Assembly (NCBI RefSeq): GCF_000011365.1 | Contig: NC_004463.1 | Location: 6,186,001-6,250,000 of the forward strand | Length of the DNA: 64,000 bases | DNA from: Bradyrhizobium diazoefficiens USDA 110 | GTDB lineage: Bacteria; Pseudomonadota; Alphaproteobacteria; Rhizobiales; Xanthobacteraceae | Direction of reading: 5' to 3' | Part shown: one piece after another, positions 45,288 through 56,234 of the stretch | Layout: every line of letters starts with the position of its first letter | How positions within the stretch are numbered: the first letter of the stretch is position 1 | Notes under the pieces: generated by a model | Database searches by the model: none | Told to the model about the DNA's origin: nothing | What the model saw: only the letters and a program-made list of their open reading frames with translations | Position numbers and translations under genes: made by a program

Positions 45288-46609
45288 GTGACAGCCATTC
45301 CGCACGAGACCAAGCACGCAAGCCGCACCGCCGGCATCACCTATATCCTGAAGAAATCCCTGCTCAGTGCACTGGTCGCGCTGGTGCTGTTCTCACTGAT
45401 GGTCGGCGTCCGGACCGAGGCCGGTTCCGACGGCCAGCTCACTTATTGGACGCGCTTCGGCGAGGTCGCAGCGCTTGTCGCCGCCGTGTTCGGCGGCTCG
45501 ATCGTGATCGAGCTGCTCCGGCAATGGCTCGGCCCGACCGGCGCCGAGAAGCTGGTGCCGCCTGCAGTGCATCGCGGGATGTCGTTCGTCGGCCGCTACC
45601 TCGCGCCCGCGCTTTTGATCTTCACGCTGCTGGTGCCCGTCATCTTCTATAACCAGCGCTACATCCTCGACCTCGCGATCCTCGTGCTCACCTATGTCAT
45701 GCTGGGCTGGGGATTGAACGTCGTGGTCGGCCTCGCCGGCCTGCTCGACCTCGGCTACGTCGCCTTCTATGCGGTCGGCGCCTATTCCTACGGCCTGCTC
45801 GCCACCAATTTCGGCTGGTCGTTCTGGATCTGCCTGCCGCTCGCCGGCATCCTCGCCGCGTTCTGGGGCGTGCTGCTCGGCTTTCCCGTGCTGCGGCTGC
45901 GCGGCGACTATCTCGCCATCGTGACGCTGGCCTTCGGCGAGATCATCCGCCTCGTCATCATCAACTGGCAGAGCCTGACCGGAGGCCCCAACGGGGTCTC
46001 CGGCATTCCCCGCCCCACCTTCTTCGGCATCCCGCTCGACAACAGCGACGACGGGCTCGCCGCCAAGCTCGGCATCGAGTACTCAGCGACCCACCGCATC
46101 GTCTTCCTGTTCTATTTGATCCTGGCGCTCGCGCTGCTCACCAACTGGGTGACGATCCGTCTGCGCCGCCTGCCGATCGGCCGCGCGTGGGAGGCCTTGC
46201 GCGAGGACGAGGTCGCCTGCCGCGCGCTCGGCATCAACACCACGACCACCAAGCTTACCGCGTTCGCGACCGGCGCGATGTTCGGCGGCTTTGCCGGTGC
46301 GTTCTTCGCCACCCGCCAGGGCTTCATCAGCCCGGAATCCTTCACCTTCCAGGAATCGGCATTGGTGCTGGCCATCGTCGTGCTTGGCGGCATGGGCTCG
46401 CAACTCGGCGTGGCGCTCGCCGCGCTGGCCATGATCGGGGGCTTCGAGCTGTTCCGCAGCCTCGAGACCTACCGCATGCTGGTGTTCGGCATGGCCATGG
46501 TGCTGATCATGATCTGGCGGCCGCGCGGCCTGGTCGGCCATCGCGCGCCGACCGTGTATCTGACCAAGGCGCAGGCGATCTCCTCCGACCTCGTCAAGGA
46601 AGGGCACGG

Positions 46610-46613
<4 letters not shown>
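45288..46613 (+). CDS. livM: Branched-chain amino acid ABC permease LivM
   Basis: The 441-residue permease has an N-terminal extension of about 100 residues with extra helices, then the LivM core (NVVVGLAGLLDLGYVAFYAVGA, LRGDYLAIVTLAFGEIIRL, GRAWEALREDEVACRALGI). It starts at GTG 45288, 11 bases after livH, and overlaps livG by four bases. Confidence 0.96.
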
Positions 46614-47439
<826 letters not shown>

Positions 47440-47443
<4 letters not shown>

Positions 47444-48180
47444 CTTCACCCACTCCCCTGCTCGCGATCCGCAGCCTTCGCGCCGCCTACGGCAAGATCG
47501 AGGCGCTGAAGGGCGTCGACGTCGAAATCAATGCCGGCGAGATCGTGGCGCTGATCGGCGCCAACGGCGCCGGCAAGTCGACGCTGATGATGACCATCTT
47601 CGGCAAGCCGCGGGCCCGTGCCGGCCAGATCCTGTACGAAGGCCGCGACATCACCGACGTGCCCACCCACGAGATCGCGCATTTGCGCATCGCGCAATCG
47701 CCGGAGGGACGGCGCATCTTCCCGCGCATGAGCGTGGCGGAAAACCTCCAGATGGGTGCCGATGCCACCGGATGCACCGATTCCGAGCGCGACGCGACGC
47801 TGGAACGCGTCTTCAATCTGTTTCCACGGCTGAAGGAACGCTACGCCCAGCGCGGCGGAACCCTGTCCGGCGGCGAGCAGCAGATGCTGGCGATCGGCCG
47901 CGCCTTGATGAGCCGTCCCCGCCTGCTCCTGCTCGACGAGCCCTCGCTCGGGCTCGCGCCGCTGATCGCGCGCCAGATTTTCGATGCGATCCGCACCCTG
48001 AACCGGCAGGACGGCCTGACCGTCCTGATCGTCGAGCAGAACGCCAACCATGCGCTCAAGCTCGCCCATCGCGGCTATGTCATGGTCAATGGCCTGATCA
48101 CGCTGGCCGGGACCGGCGCCGAGTTGTTGCAGCGCCCCGAGATTCGGGCCGCCTATCTGGAAGGCGGCCGGCACGGCTGA
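47440..48180 (+). CDS. livF: Branched-chain amino acid ABC ATPase LivF
   Basis: The 246-residue ATPase has Walker A GANGAGKST, LivF-specific SPEGRRIFPRMSVAENLQMG, signature LSGGEQQMLAIGRAL and Walker B LLLLDEPSLGLAP. It starts at GTG 47440 overlapping the livG stop. It pairs with LivG to power the transporter. Confidence 0.96.
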
Positions 48181-48330
48181 GGCGGGCCACGTGCGGCCGA
48201 ATGTGGCGAGATATCTCCGCCAATGCCCGTATTTTGCCGGTGACTTCTCCTCGAATTCATTCAAGAATGGCGCCGGTTTGGACCGGGCATGCCCGGCAAC
48301 TTCCACAGGCGACCACCCGCGAGGTATCTC

Positions 48331-49449
48331 ATGAAATCACTGAAGCTCATCGGTCTGGCATTCGGCGCGTCGATCGCGCTGTCGAGCGCGGCATTCGCGC
48401 AGGATGTCACCATCGCAGTCGCAGGCCCGATGACAGGCACAGAGTCCGCCTTCGGCCGCCAGATGAAGAACGGCGCCGAGATGGCCGTGGCTGATATCAA
48501 CACCGCCGGCGGCATCAACGGCAAGAAGCTCGCGCTCAACGTCGAGGACGATGCCTGCGATCCCAAGCAGGCGCGCTCGATTGCGGAAAAGATCGCCGGC
48601 GCCAAGATCCCCTTCGTCGCCGGACACTACTGCTCGTCGTCGTCGATCCCGGCCTCGGAGGCCTATGCAGACGGCAACGTCCTCCAGATCACCCCAGCCT
48701 CCACCAACCCGCTCTTCACCGAGCGCAAGCTGTGGAACGTGGCGCGCGTCTGCGGCCGCGACGATCAGCAGGGCCTGATCGCGGCGCAGTACATCGCCAA
48801 GAACTACAAGGGCAAGAACATTGCGATCCTCAACGACAAGACCACCTACGGCAAGGGTCTTGCGGACGAGACCAAGAAGGCGCTCAACAAGGCCGGCATC
48901 ACCGAGAAGATGTACGAGTCCTACAACAAGGGCGACAAGGACTTCAACGCGATCGTCTCGCGCCTGAAGCGCGACAACATCGATCTCGTCTATGTCGGCG
49001 GCTACCATCAGGAGAGCGGCCTGATCCTGCGCCAGATGCGCGACCAGGGTCTCAAGACAGTGCTGATGGCCGGCGACGCGCTCGCCGACAAGGAGTACGC
49101 CTCCATCACCGGCCCGGCCGGCGAAGGCACGCTGTTCACCTTCGGCCCCGATCCGCGCAACAAGCCGACCGCCAAGAAGATCGTCGATGCCTTCAAGGCC
49201 AAGAACATCGACCCCGAAGGCTACACGCTCTACACGTATGCGGCGATGCAGGTCTGGTCGCAGGCGGCCAAGAAGGCCGGCACCACCGACGCCAAGAAGG
49301 TGATGGAGGCGATGAAGGCCGGCAAGTGGGACACCGTGATCGGCCCGATCGAGTATGACGCCAAGGGCGACATCAAGCAGATCGACTACGTCGTCTACAA
49401 ATGGGATGCCAAGGGCGGCTACGCCGAGATCAAAGGCAACGGCACCTAA
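48331..49449 (+). CDS. Branched-chain amino acid ABC substrate-binding protein
   Basis: The 372-residue periplasmic protein has a signal peptide (LIGLAFGASIALSSAAFAQ, cleavage after residue 24) and a LivJ/LivK-type type I binding fold (VTIAVAGPMTGTESAFGRQM, HYCSSSSIPASEAY, NDKTTYGKGL). It delivers branched-chain amino acids or related ligands to LivHMGF just upstream. ATG 48331 has GAGG upstream. A terminator follows at 49491-49511. Confidence 0.95.
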   Translation: MKSLKLIGLAFGASIALSSAAFAQDVTIAVAGPMTGTESAFGRQMKNGAEMAVADINTAGGINGKKLALNVEDDACDPKQARSIAEKIAGAKIPFVAGHYCSSSSIPASEAYADGNVLQITPASTNPLFTERKLWNVARVCGRDDQQGLIAAQYIAKNYKGKNIAILNDKTTYGKGLADETKKALNKAGITEKMYESYNKGDKDFNAIVSRLKRDNIDLVYVGGYHQESGLILRQMRDQGLKTVLMAGDALADKEYASITGPAGEGTLFTFGPDPRNKPTAKKIVDAFKAKNIDPEGYTLYTYAAMQVWSQAAKKAGTTDAKKVMEAMKAGKWDTVIGPIEYDAKGDIKQIDYVVYKWDAKGGYAEIKGNGT

Positions 49450-49490
49450 CGCGCTTGCCGGGCCCCAAGGCCGTTATCCAAGCATCATCA

Positions 49491-49511
49491 CGCCCCGGCT
49501 TGCCCGGGGCG
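49491..49511 (+). terminator. Terminator of the liv operon
   Basis: CGCCCCGG and CCGGGGCG form eight perfect pairs around a five-base loop, followed by TTCTTCT. Confidence 0.85.
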
Positions 49512-49541
49512 TTCTTCTGGGGCAAGCGTCCTGGACAAGGG

Positions 49542-49928
49542 TCAGACAGCTGCGGGCAGTTCGCCGCCCGCCGCGGCCTGGGCCTTCCGCAGCGCTTGCA
49601 GGAGATCGTTCGGCCGAAACGGCTTTTGCAGGCAGACCACGTTGGCAAGGTGAGGCGATTGTTCCATGAAATCCAGCGCCGTCATCCCGGACACCGCAAT
49701 GATGGGGAGGCCCGGCGCACGCTCCCGCAGGCTCGCGATGACGTCGACGCCGCTGGTGTCGCCAAGGAAGATATCGACGATCGCCGCGTCAAACGGGCTT
49801 TCCGCGAAGGCTTTCAGCCCGGCCGCACCGCTTTCGGCCTCCGCGACCTCGAAGCGATGGACCCGAAGCACGATCGCGACCATCGCACGGACGTCCTTCT
49901 GGTCGTCGATGATGAGAACACGGGGCAT
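49542..49928 (-). CDS. Stand-alone response regulator receiver protein
   Basis: The 128-residue protein is a single CheY-like receiver: acidic pair in VLIIDDQKD, phospho-acceptor Asp in AIVDIFLGD (about residue 54), Thr/Ser in IAVSGM and Lys in CLQKPF. It has no output domain. It is divergent from a large hybrid histidine kinase with 225 bases between, so it may be its partner (inference). ATG 49928 is chosen over the longer frame. Confidence 0.9.
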   Translation of the reverse strand: MPRVLIIDDQKDVRAMVAIVLRVHRFEVAEAESGAAGLKAFAESPFDAAIVDIFLGDTSGVDVIASLRERAPGLPIIAVSGMTALDFMEQSPHLANVVCLQKPFRPNDLLQALRKAQAAAGGELPAAV

Positions 49929-50153
49929 AGGGAAGAACTCCCGGATATCGATCAAAATCGATGATTCAAACCTGGAACCCACTCCGGCGGGAGGGCATTA
50001 TGGCACCGTCCAGTAAAGCGCATCTTACCCGACCCCTATTCCGTGGTCCCACCAGAATTAAGTAATCTGTAACCTTCGGTTGAGTCGCGGCCGCAACAGT
50101 TCAAGATGTGCGCCCGTAACCCGCTACCATAGCGCCGGCCTGCGGGGATCCGA

Positions 50154-52979
50154 ATGACGTCGATGAAAATGGCGAAGACCGGTCTGCGAGAGGTGGACGT
50201 GCCCGCGACGATCGACCGAAGCACATTCCTTTCGACCCTGCCGGCCACCTCGACCGACCGCACCGCCGCATTGGCGATCGTCGGCATATCCGCAATCCTG
50301 TTCGCATTGGCCGTCCCTTTCGCGGGTACCCCGCTCCTGCCCGTCCCGGCCTTTGTCGCGAGCTATCAATCGGCCCTCGCCGTAAGCGACATCGTCACCG
50401 CGGTGCTGCTGCTGTCGCAGTTTTCGGTCTTGCGGACCCGCGCGCTGCTGTGGCTCGCGAGCGGCTATCTGTTCACCGCCGCCGCGGCGCTGGTTCATGC
50501 CCTCACCTTCCCCGGACTGTTCACCCCGACCGGACTTTTCGGCGCGGGCGGGCAAACCACGGTCTGGCTCTACATGATCTGGCACGGCGGCTTCCCGGTG
50601 TTCGTGCTGGGCTATGCCTGGCTGAAGGAGGCCGACGGCGGCGCCAGGATCCGCGGCACGACAATCAGGGCGATCTGCGCCATCGTGTTCGGCGTCGCCG
50701 CCGCCATGGCCGTCTTCGCCTGGATCGTCACCGCCTGGCACGATCTGCTCCCGGTCCTGCTGCGCGACGGCCACTACATGCCGGCCATGATCGGCGTCGT
50801 ATCCTTCGTATGGTCGCTCAGCTTTGCCGCCCTCGTCTCGCTCTGGTTCCGCAGGCCGCATTCGGTGATCGACGTCTGGCTCATGGTCGTGATGTGCGCC
50901 TGGCTGTTCGATATCGCGCTCTCGGCGATCGTGAACGTCGCGCGCTTCGATCTCGGCTTCTACGTCGGCCGCCTCTACGGCCTCTGCGCGGCGACCTTCG
51001 TGCTCGCGGTGCTCCTGGTCGAGAATGTCCGCCTCCAGGCGCAGACCGCGAGCATGGTCGGCGCGCTGAAGCGCCGATCGGACGCCGAGCGCGACTATCA
51101 CGCCGAGCGCGAGCGGCTGTTCACCGCCGTCGTCGAATCCTCCAACGACGCCATCATCACCAAGTCGCTCGACGGCACCATCACGACCTGGAACAGCGCG
51201 GCCGAGCGCGTCTTCGGCTACTCCGCCGACGAGGCGGTCGGCCGTTCCATCGACATCATCATGCCGGACGATCAGCGTGACGATGTCGCCGAGAATCTGG
51301 CCCGCACCCGCAACGGCGAGGTCATCGACCAGCAGGAGACCGTACGGCTGCACAAGAGCGGTCAACCCATCGACGTGGTGCTGAGCCAGGTCCCGCTGCG
51401 ATCGACCGAGGGCAAGATCATCGGCGCGTCCAAGGTGGCCCGCGACGTCACCGAGCGGAAGCGAGCGGAGATGGCGCTCAATCGGGAGATCGAGGAGCGC
51501 CAGCGCATTTTCGAGACCTCGCAGGACCTGATCCTGGTCACCGATGGTTTCGGCAATTTCATCCAGGTCAGCCCCAGTGTGAAGGACATCCTCGGCTTCA
51601 GCCCGGACGACATGGTCGGGCACAGTGCGATCGAGTTCATCCACCCTGATGACCTCGAGAAGACGCGCAGCGAGATGCGCGCGGCCCGGCGCGGCGCGGT
51701 CAAGCGCAGCTTCGAGGCGCGCTACTATCACTACGATGGTCACGAGGTCACGCTGAACTGGATGGGCACCTGGTCCGAGCCGGTGCGGCGCCATTTCTTC
51801 ATCGGCCGCGACCTCACCGAGAAGCAGGCCGCCGAAGCCCAGCTCCGGCAGGTCCAGAAGATGGATTCGATCGGCCAGTTGACCGGCGGCGTCGCCCACG
51901 ACTTCAACAACGTGCTGACCGTCATCACCGGCACGATCGGTATTCTGGCGGATGCGGTCGCCGATCGTCCCGAGCTCGCCGCCATCACCAAGCTGATCGA
52001 CGACGCCGCCGAGCGCGGCGCGCAGCTGACCAAGCACCTGCTCGCCTTCGCCCGCAAGCAGCCGCTCCAGCCGCGCGAGATCGACGTCAATGCGCTGACG
52101 CTCGAGGCCGCCAAGCTGCTGCATCCGACGCTGGGCGAGCAGATCACCATCATGCCCCAGCTCACCGAGGACGCCTGGCCGACACTGGTCGATCCCGGCC
52201 AGCTCTCCACCGCCATCCTCAACCTCGCGCTGAACGCGCGCGATGCCATGCCCGACGGCGGCACCCTGGTGCTCGAGACCCGCAACGTCTTCCTCGACGA
52301 CGGTTATGCCAGCATGAATCCCGACATCGTTGCCGGCAATTACGTGATGATCGCGGTCAGCGACACCGGCACTGGAATTCCGGCCGATCTGATCGAGCGG
52401 GTGTTCGATCCGTTTTTCACGACCAAGGAGGTCGGCAAGGGCACCGGCCTCGGGCTCAGCATGGTGTTCGGCTTCGTCAAGCAGTCCGGCGGCCACATCA
52501 AGATCTACAGCGAGGAAGGCCACGGCACGAGCGTGAAGATCTACCTGCCGCGCTCCACCGGCGTGCAGGAGACCGAGTTCGAGGCGCTTCAGAACGCGCC
52601 CGTCGCCGGCGGCAGCGAGAAGATCCTGATCGTCGAGGACGACGCTCTGGTACGGCAATACGTCGTGACCCAGATCAAGAGCCTCGGCTACGCCGCGCTC
52701 GAAGCCGCCAACGCGGCCGACGCCCTCACCATCATCGACGCCGACAAGGACATCGACCTGCTCTTCACCGACGTCATCATGCCGGGCGCCATGAACGGCC
52801 GCCAGCTCGCCGATGAAGCGGCCCGCCGCCGCCCCGATCTGAAGACGCTGTTCACCTCGGGCTACACCGAGAACGCCATCGTCCATCACGGCCGGCTCGA
52901 CTCCGGCGTGCTGCTGCTGGCCAAGCCCTACCGCAAGTCCGAGCTGGCCAAGATGCTCAGAACGGCGCTCGCCAGTTGA
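50154..52979 (+). CDS. Hybrid sensor histidine kinase with membrane sensor, two PAS, HisKA, HATPase and receiver domains
   Basis: The 941-residue protein has a MASE4-like N-terminal membrane region of seven or eight helices (about residues 35-295), PAS1 (FTAVVESSNDAIITKSLDG), PAS2 (RIFETSQDLILVTDGFGNF), a HisKA box GGVAHDFNNVLTVI with the phospho-His, HATPase boxes NLALNARDAMPDGG and GTGLGLSMVFGFVKQ, and a C-terminal receiver (ILIVEDDALV, FTDVIMPG, LAKPYRK). It senses an unknown signal in or near the membrane. Divergent single-receiver gene is a plausible phospho-acceptor. Confidence 0.94.
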   Translation: MTSMKMAKTGLREVDVPATIDRSTFLSTLPATSTDRTAALAIVGISAILFALAVPFAGTPLLPVPAFVASYQSALAVSDIVTAVLLLSQFSVLRTRALLWLASGYLFTAAAALVHALTFPGLFTPTGLFGAGGQTTVWLYMIWHGGFPVFVLGYAWLKEADGGARIRGTTIRAICAIVFGVAAAMAVFAWIVTAWHDLLPVLLRDGHYMPAMIGVVSFVWSLSFAALVSLWFRRPHSVIDVWLMVVMCAWLFDIALSAIVNVARFDLGFYVGRLYGLCAATFVLAVLLVENVRLQAQTASMVGALKRRSDAERDYHAERERLFTAVVESSNDAIITKSLDGTITTWNSAAERVFGYSADEAVGRSIDIIMPDDQRDDVAENLARTRNGEVIDQQETVRLHKSGQPIDVVLSQVPLRSTEGKIIGASKVARDVTERKRAEMALNREIEERQRIFETSQDLILVTDGFGNFIQVSPSVKDILGFSPDDMVGHSAIEFIHPDDLEKTRSEMRAARRGAVKRSFEARYYHYDGHEVTLNWMGTWSEPVRRHFFIGRDLTEKQAAEAQLRQVQKMDSIGQLTGGVAHDFNNVLTVITGTIGILADAVADRPELAAITKLIDDAAERGAQLTKHLLAFARKQPLQPREIDVNALTLEAAKLLHPTLGEQITIMPQLTEDAWPTLVDPGQLSTAILNLALNARDAMPDGGTLVLETRNVFLDDGYASMNPDIVAGNYVMIAVSDTGTGIPADLIERVFDPFFTTKEVGKGTGLGLSMVFGFVKQSGGHIKIYSEEGHGTSVKIYLPRSTGVQETEFEALQNAPVAGGSEKILIVEDDALVRQYVVTQIKSLGYAALEAANAADALTIIDADKDIDLLFTDVIMPGAMNGRQLADEAARRRPDLKTLFTSGYTENAIVHHGRLDSGVLLLAKPYRKSELAKMLRTALAS

Positions 52980-53038
52980 GCCTGCGGCATCTCTGCGCTA
53001 TCGCAGAAGCGAACTCCTCATCAGCGCGCGAGGCCACC

Positions 53039-54037
53039 TTGAAAAATCTGCTGACCGACATCGCCGGCGTCCGCGTCGGCCATGCCGAGGATGCCAAAGT
53101 CGCCTCCGGCACGACCGCGATCATTTTCGATTCCCCCGCGGTCGCGGCGATCGACGTCCGCGGTGGCGGCCCCGGCACGCGCGAGGACGCACTGCTCGAT
53201 CTCGCCAATACCGTCGAACGCGTCGACGCGATCGCGCTGTCGGGCGGCTCCGCCTTCGGCCTCGATACCGGCGGCGGCGTGCAGGCCTGGCTCGCCGAGC
53301 AGGGCCGCGGTCACCGGGTTCGCGAAGCCCTGATCCCGATCGTGCCGGGCGCGATCCTGTTCGATCTCCTCAACGGCGGCGACAAGGCATGGGGACGCTT
53401 CTCGCCCTATCGCGACCTCGGCTACGCCGCGGCAGCAGCCGCCGGCACGGACTTTGCAATCGGCAGCGTCGGCGCGGGCTTAGGTGCCACCACCGCGACG
53501 TTCAAGGGCGGGCTCGGCTCAGCCTCGGCGGTGACGCCTGATGGCGTCAAGGTCGCGGCGATCGTCGCCGTCAATGCAGTGGGCAGCGTCACCGTCGGCA
53601 ACGGGCCGTGGTTCTGGGCGGCGCCGTTCGAGGTGGACGGCGAATACGGCGGACGCGGCCTGCCTGACAAGTTCACCGACGACATGCTGCGCATGCGCAT
53701 CAAGGGCGGTCCCGCCGCGAGCGCGCGCGAAAATACCACGATCGGGGCCGTCGTCACCGACGCGGTGCTGACCAAGCCCCAGGCCAAGCGGCTGGCGATG
53801 ATCGCCCACACCGGCTTCGCCCGCGCCATCTATCCGGTGCATGCACCGACCGACGGCGACGTGCTGTACGCGGCTGCGACCTGCGAGAAGCCGATCGAGC
53901 CGCTGGTCGGCCTCACCGAGCTCGGCACCGTCGCCGCCAACGTGGTCGCGCGCGCAATCGCACGCGGCGTGTATTGCGCAACCGCGCTGCCGTTCGGCGG
54001 CGCGCAGCCGGCATGGCGGGACCGGTTTGGTGGGTAG
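53039..54037 (+). CDS. S58 (DmpA/NylC-like) self-processing peptidase/amidase
   Basis: The 332-residue P1/S58 family N-terminal-nucleophile hydrolase has DIAGVRVGHAED at the start, VDAIALSGGSAFGLD and GLGATTATFKGGLGSAS in the middle, and the self-cleavage segment ARENTTIGAVVTDA. The expected cut is between Asn232 and Thr233, freeing Thr as nucleophile. Members are aminopeptidases or nylon-oligomer hydrolases; substrate unknown. I choose TTG 53039 (MKNLLTDI) with GAGG upstream; an in-frame TTG at 52976 is possible and would overlap the kinase stop. Confidence 0.88.
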   Translation: MKNLLTDIAGVRVGHAEDAKVASGTTAIIFDSPAVAAIDVRGGGPGTREDALLDLANTVERVDAIALSGGSAFGLDTGGGVQAWLAEQGRGHRVREALIPIVPGAILFDLLNGGDKAWGRFSPYRDLGYAAAAAAGTDFAIGSVGAGLGATTATFKGGLGSASAVTPDGVKVAAIVAVNAVGSVTVGNGPWFWAAPFEVDGEYGGRGLPDKFTDDMLRMRIKGGPAASARENTTIGAVVTDAVLTKPQAKRLAMIAHTGFARAIYPVHAPTDGDVLYAAATCEKPIEPLVGLTELGTVAANVVARAIARGVYCATALPFGGAQPAWRDRFGG

Positions 54038-54059
54038 TTGAACGCCCGTCACATCAGGC

Positions 54060-54161
54060 GTCATCGCCCGGCGAAGACCGGGCGATCCAGTATTCCAGAG
54101 ACGGTTGTGATTGAACCGAAAGGCGCGGCGTACTGGATGCCCCGCTTTCGCGGGGCATGAC
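54060..54161. repeat. Second paired-palindrome family (GTCATCGCCCGG...GGGGCATGAC)
   Basis: The left hairpin GCCCGG-CGAAGA-CCGGGC and right hairpin GCCCCG-CTTTCG-CGGGGC are inverted around a centre flanked by ATCCAGTA and TACTGGAT. Outer ends GTCAT/ATGAC and the two-hairpin plan match the GTCATTCC family, but the inner sequence differs. It separates the convergent S58 peptidase and EF-hand genes. Confidence 0.9.
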
Positions 54162-54191
54162 AGCGCAATTTGGCGAGAGAGCGTTCTTAGC

Positions 54192-54974
54192 TCACACGCT
54201 CATCGACATCGACGAGCCGGCGGTCGCTGAGGCGCCTTGCCCCTGCCCGCCTTGTCGCTGCATCAACTGCGCGAACAGATCGTAAGCCGAATTAGGGGAG
54301 CTGGAGGCGCCCGGGACCGTCGTCGACATCTTGAAGCCGTCGGCATAGGTGACGGTGGTGGTGGTCGAGCCGTCGGCGGCGGTCGTCGTGGTCGAGGTCG
54401 ATCCGCCGCTCGGCTTCGAGGAGGAATCCGATCCCTCGCCGGAGCCGCTGGCACCGTGGGCATGGCCGCGATGGCCGCTCTTCAGCGCCTTCGACATCTC
54501 GTCGAGGTTGACACTGCCGTCGGAATTCGAATCCAGCTTCGAGAACACGTCATCGGCCTGCGCCAGATTGGTGCCGCCGGCTCCCAGCGCTTTCTCGAAT
54601 TCGGACTTGGTGATCTTGCCGTCGCCGTCCGCATCGATCTGCGAGAACAGGTCCTTCAGCGCAGCGTCCCGGCGGGTCGAGGACGACGAGTTCGACGAGG
54701 TCGAGGTCGTCGCGCTGCTGGTGCCGTCCGACGATTGGCTTTGCGCGGCGATCAGCGCGCTCATCGTCTCCGGCGCGATCTGCGAGCAATTGCCCGAGTT
54801 GGCCGACGAGGTCGCGCCGCTGCTCGTGCTGTTGCTGCCGCTGTCGATCGCGAACGGATTGGTCGGCGCGCTTTGCGATGATCCCGTCTTCTGTGTCGAG
54901 GACGACGATTTCGGGTTTGTCAGCGACTGGATCGCGTCGAGCGCCGTCGAGACGGCGCCAAGAGCAAACAGCAT
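54192..54974 (-). CDS. EF-hand domain protein with Ser/Thr-rich linkers
   Basis: The 260-residue protein begins MLFALGAVSTALDAIQSL, then a long Ser/Thr/Asn-rich stretch, two EF-hand loops (DADGDGKITKSEFE and DSNSDGSVNLDEM, about residues 110-160) with full calcium ligands, and a second Ser/Thr/Gly-rich region. It probably binds calcium; the low-complexity composition suggests export or surface location, but no classical signal is certain. ATG 54974 has GGAG upstream. Confidence 0.85.
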   Translation of the reverse strand: MLFALGAVSTALDAIQSLTNPKSSSSTQKTGSSQSAPTNPFAIDSGSNSTSSGATSSANSGNCSQIAPETMSALIAAQSQSSDGTSSATTSTSSNSSSSTRRDAALKDLFSQIDADGDGKITKSEFEKALGAGGTNLAQADDVFSKLDSNSDGSVNLDEMSKALKSGHRGHAHGASGSGEGSDSSSKPSGGSTSTTTTAADGSTTTTVTYADGFKMSTTVPGASSSPNSAYDLFAQLMQRQGGQGQGASATAGSSMSMSV

Positions 54975-55228
54975 TGCACAACTCCAACCGATGCGGCATG
55001 CCGCGGTCAATGTTCCGGGGAGGAAGTCAGCAAGCGCCGTGCCAGCGCGAAAAGCTCAATGAATTCCGCTTCCAGCGCACCTGGCGCGGCCCGGCAATAT
55101 CGGCAATTCGTGCCGGTGACGGCAGAAATTTCCGCCCACAGGCAGCGCGCCTGTCCTGCATTGCCCGCGACGGAGGCCCATGTTAGGCGAGGCCCATTCC
55201 TCTTCCGGCCGCCACGGGAAACAGCGCC

Positions 55229-55930
55229 ATGACCCAAGCCTTCACCCCCCGCCCCCTGGCAATCGCCCCCTCGATCCTGGCCTCGGATTTCTCCAGGCTC
55301 GGCGAAGAGGTGCGCGCGGTGGACGCCGCCGGTGCCGACTGGATCCATCTCGACGTGATGGACGGGCACTTCGTCCCGAACATTTCCTATGGCCCCGACG
55401 TCATCAAGGCGATGCGCCCGCATACCAAGAAGGTCTTCGACGCGCACCTGATGATCTCGCCCTGCGATCCCTATCTCGAGGCCTTCGCCAAAGCCGGCTG
55501 CGACCACATCACGGTCCATGCGGAAGCAGGTCCCCATCTGCACCGCTCGCTCCAGGCGATCCGCGCGCTCGGCAAGAAGGCGGGCGTCTCGCTCAATCCG
55601 GGCACGCCCATCGGCGTACTCGAATACGTCATCGACCTGGTCGATCTCGTGCTGGTGATGTCGGTCAATCCCGGCTTCGGCGGCCAGGCCTTCATTCCCT
55701 CCGCGATCGGCAAGATCCGCGACATCCGCGCGATGACGGCGGGCCGTCCGATCGACATCGAGGTCGACGGCGGGGTCGGTCCCGACGTCGCGGGCGCGCT
55801 CGCCGCGGCCGGCGCCAACGCCTTCGTCGCCGGCACCTCCGTGTTCAGGGGCGGCACGCAGGACGCCTACAGGACCAATATTGCCGCGATCCGCAATGCC
55901 GCCGCAGGCGCCCGCGGCGAAGCCATCTGA
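55229..55930 (+). CDS. rpe: Ribulose-phosphate 3-epimerase
   Basis: The 233-residue TIM-barrel enzyme has [34 protein letters not shown] with the metal and catalytic residues, [13 protein letters not shown] and [10 protein letters not shown]. It interconverts ribulose 5-phosphate and xylulose 5-phosphate in the pentose phosphate and Calvin pathways. The gene is not in a cbb cluster here. Length normal. Confidence 0.96.
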   Translation: MTQAFTPRPLAIAPSILASDFSRLGEEVRAVDAAGADWIHLDVMDGHFVPNISYGPDVIKAMRPHTKKVFDAHLMISPCDPYLEAFAKAGCDHITVHAEAGPHLHRSLQAIRALGKKAGVSLNPGTPIGVLEYVIDLVDLVLVMSVNPGFGGQAFIPSAIGKIRDIRAMTAGRPIDIEVDGGVGPDVAGALAAAGANAFVAGTSVFRGGTQDAYRTNIAAIRNAAAGARGEAI

Positions 55931-56091
55931 GCCGCATCGGACTCTGCACGAGCGGCGAAAACCTGCGGCTCTTACGGGTGCCGCAGCGCGCGATGCCTAA
56001 AATTGCAACTGCGACCCGTACTCATCCGGGCTTCACTGATTCGCGCAAATCACCGCTACTGGCTCCTGCCTGCTTTTGACGGGAGCACATC

Positions 56092-56229
56092 ATGACGACG
56101 ACCCTGGTTTGGACTGGCGTGGCGTTGTGGCTTGGTTTCAGTGCATTTGTGGTGTTTGGCCCAACGGTCGGACCGGAGAAGGTTGCGGCCCGTTCCGCTC
56201 GCGTCCATCGCCTTCATCGCCGGGGCTGA
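56092..56229 (+). CDS. Possible 45-residue single-pass membrane protein
   Basis: This short frame begins MTTTLVWTGVALWLGFSAF, giving one hydrophobic helix (residues 4-22), followed by a basic tail. GGGAG lies nine bases upstream of the ATG. No homolog is known to me. It lies in the rpe to kinase gap with other small frames. Confidence 0.45.
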   Translation: MTTTLVWTGVALWLGFSAFVVFGPTVGPEKVAARSARVHRLHRRG

Positions 56230-56234
56230 CGTCC

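Noticed and set aside
50124..52889. 921-codon minus-strand frame opposite the hybrid kinase
   Set aside because: Mirror of a long high-GC gene. No recognisable domain, and the plus-strand kinase is complete.
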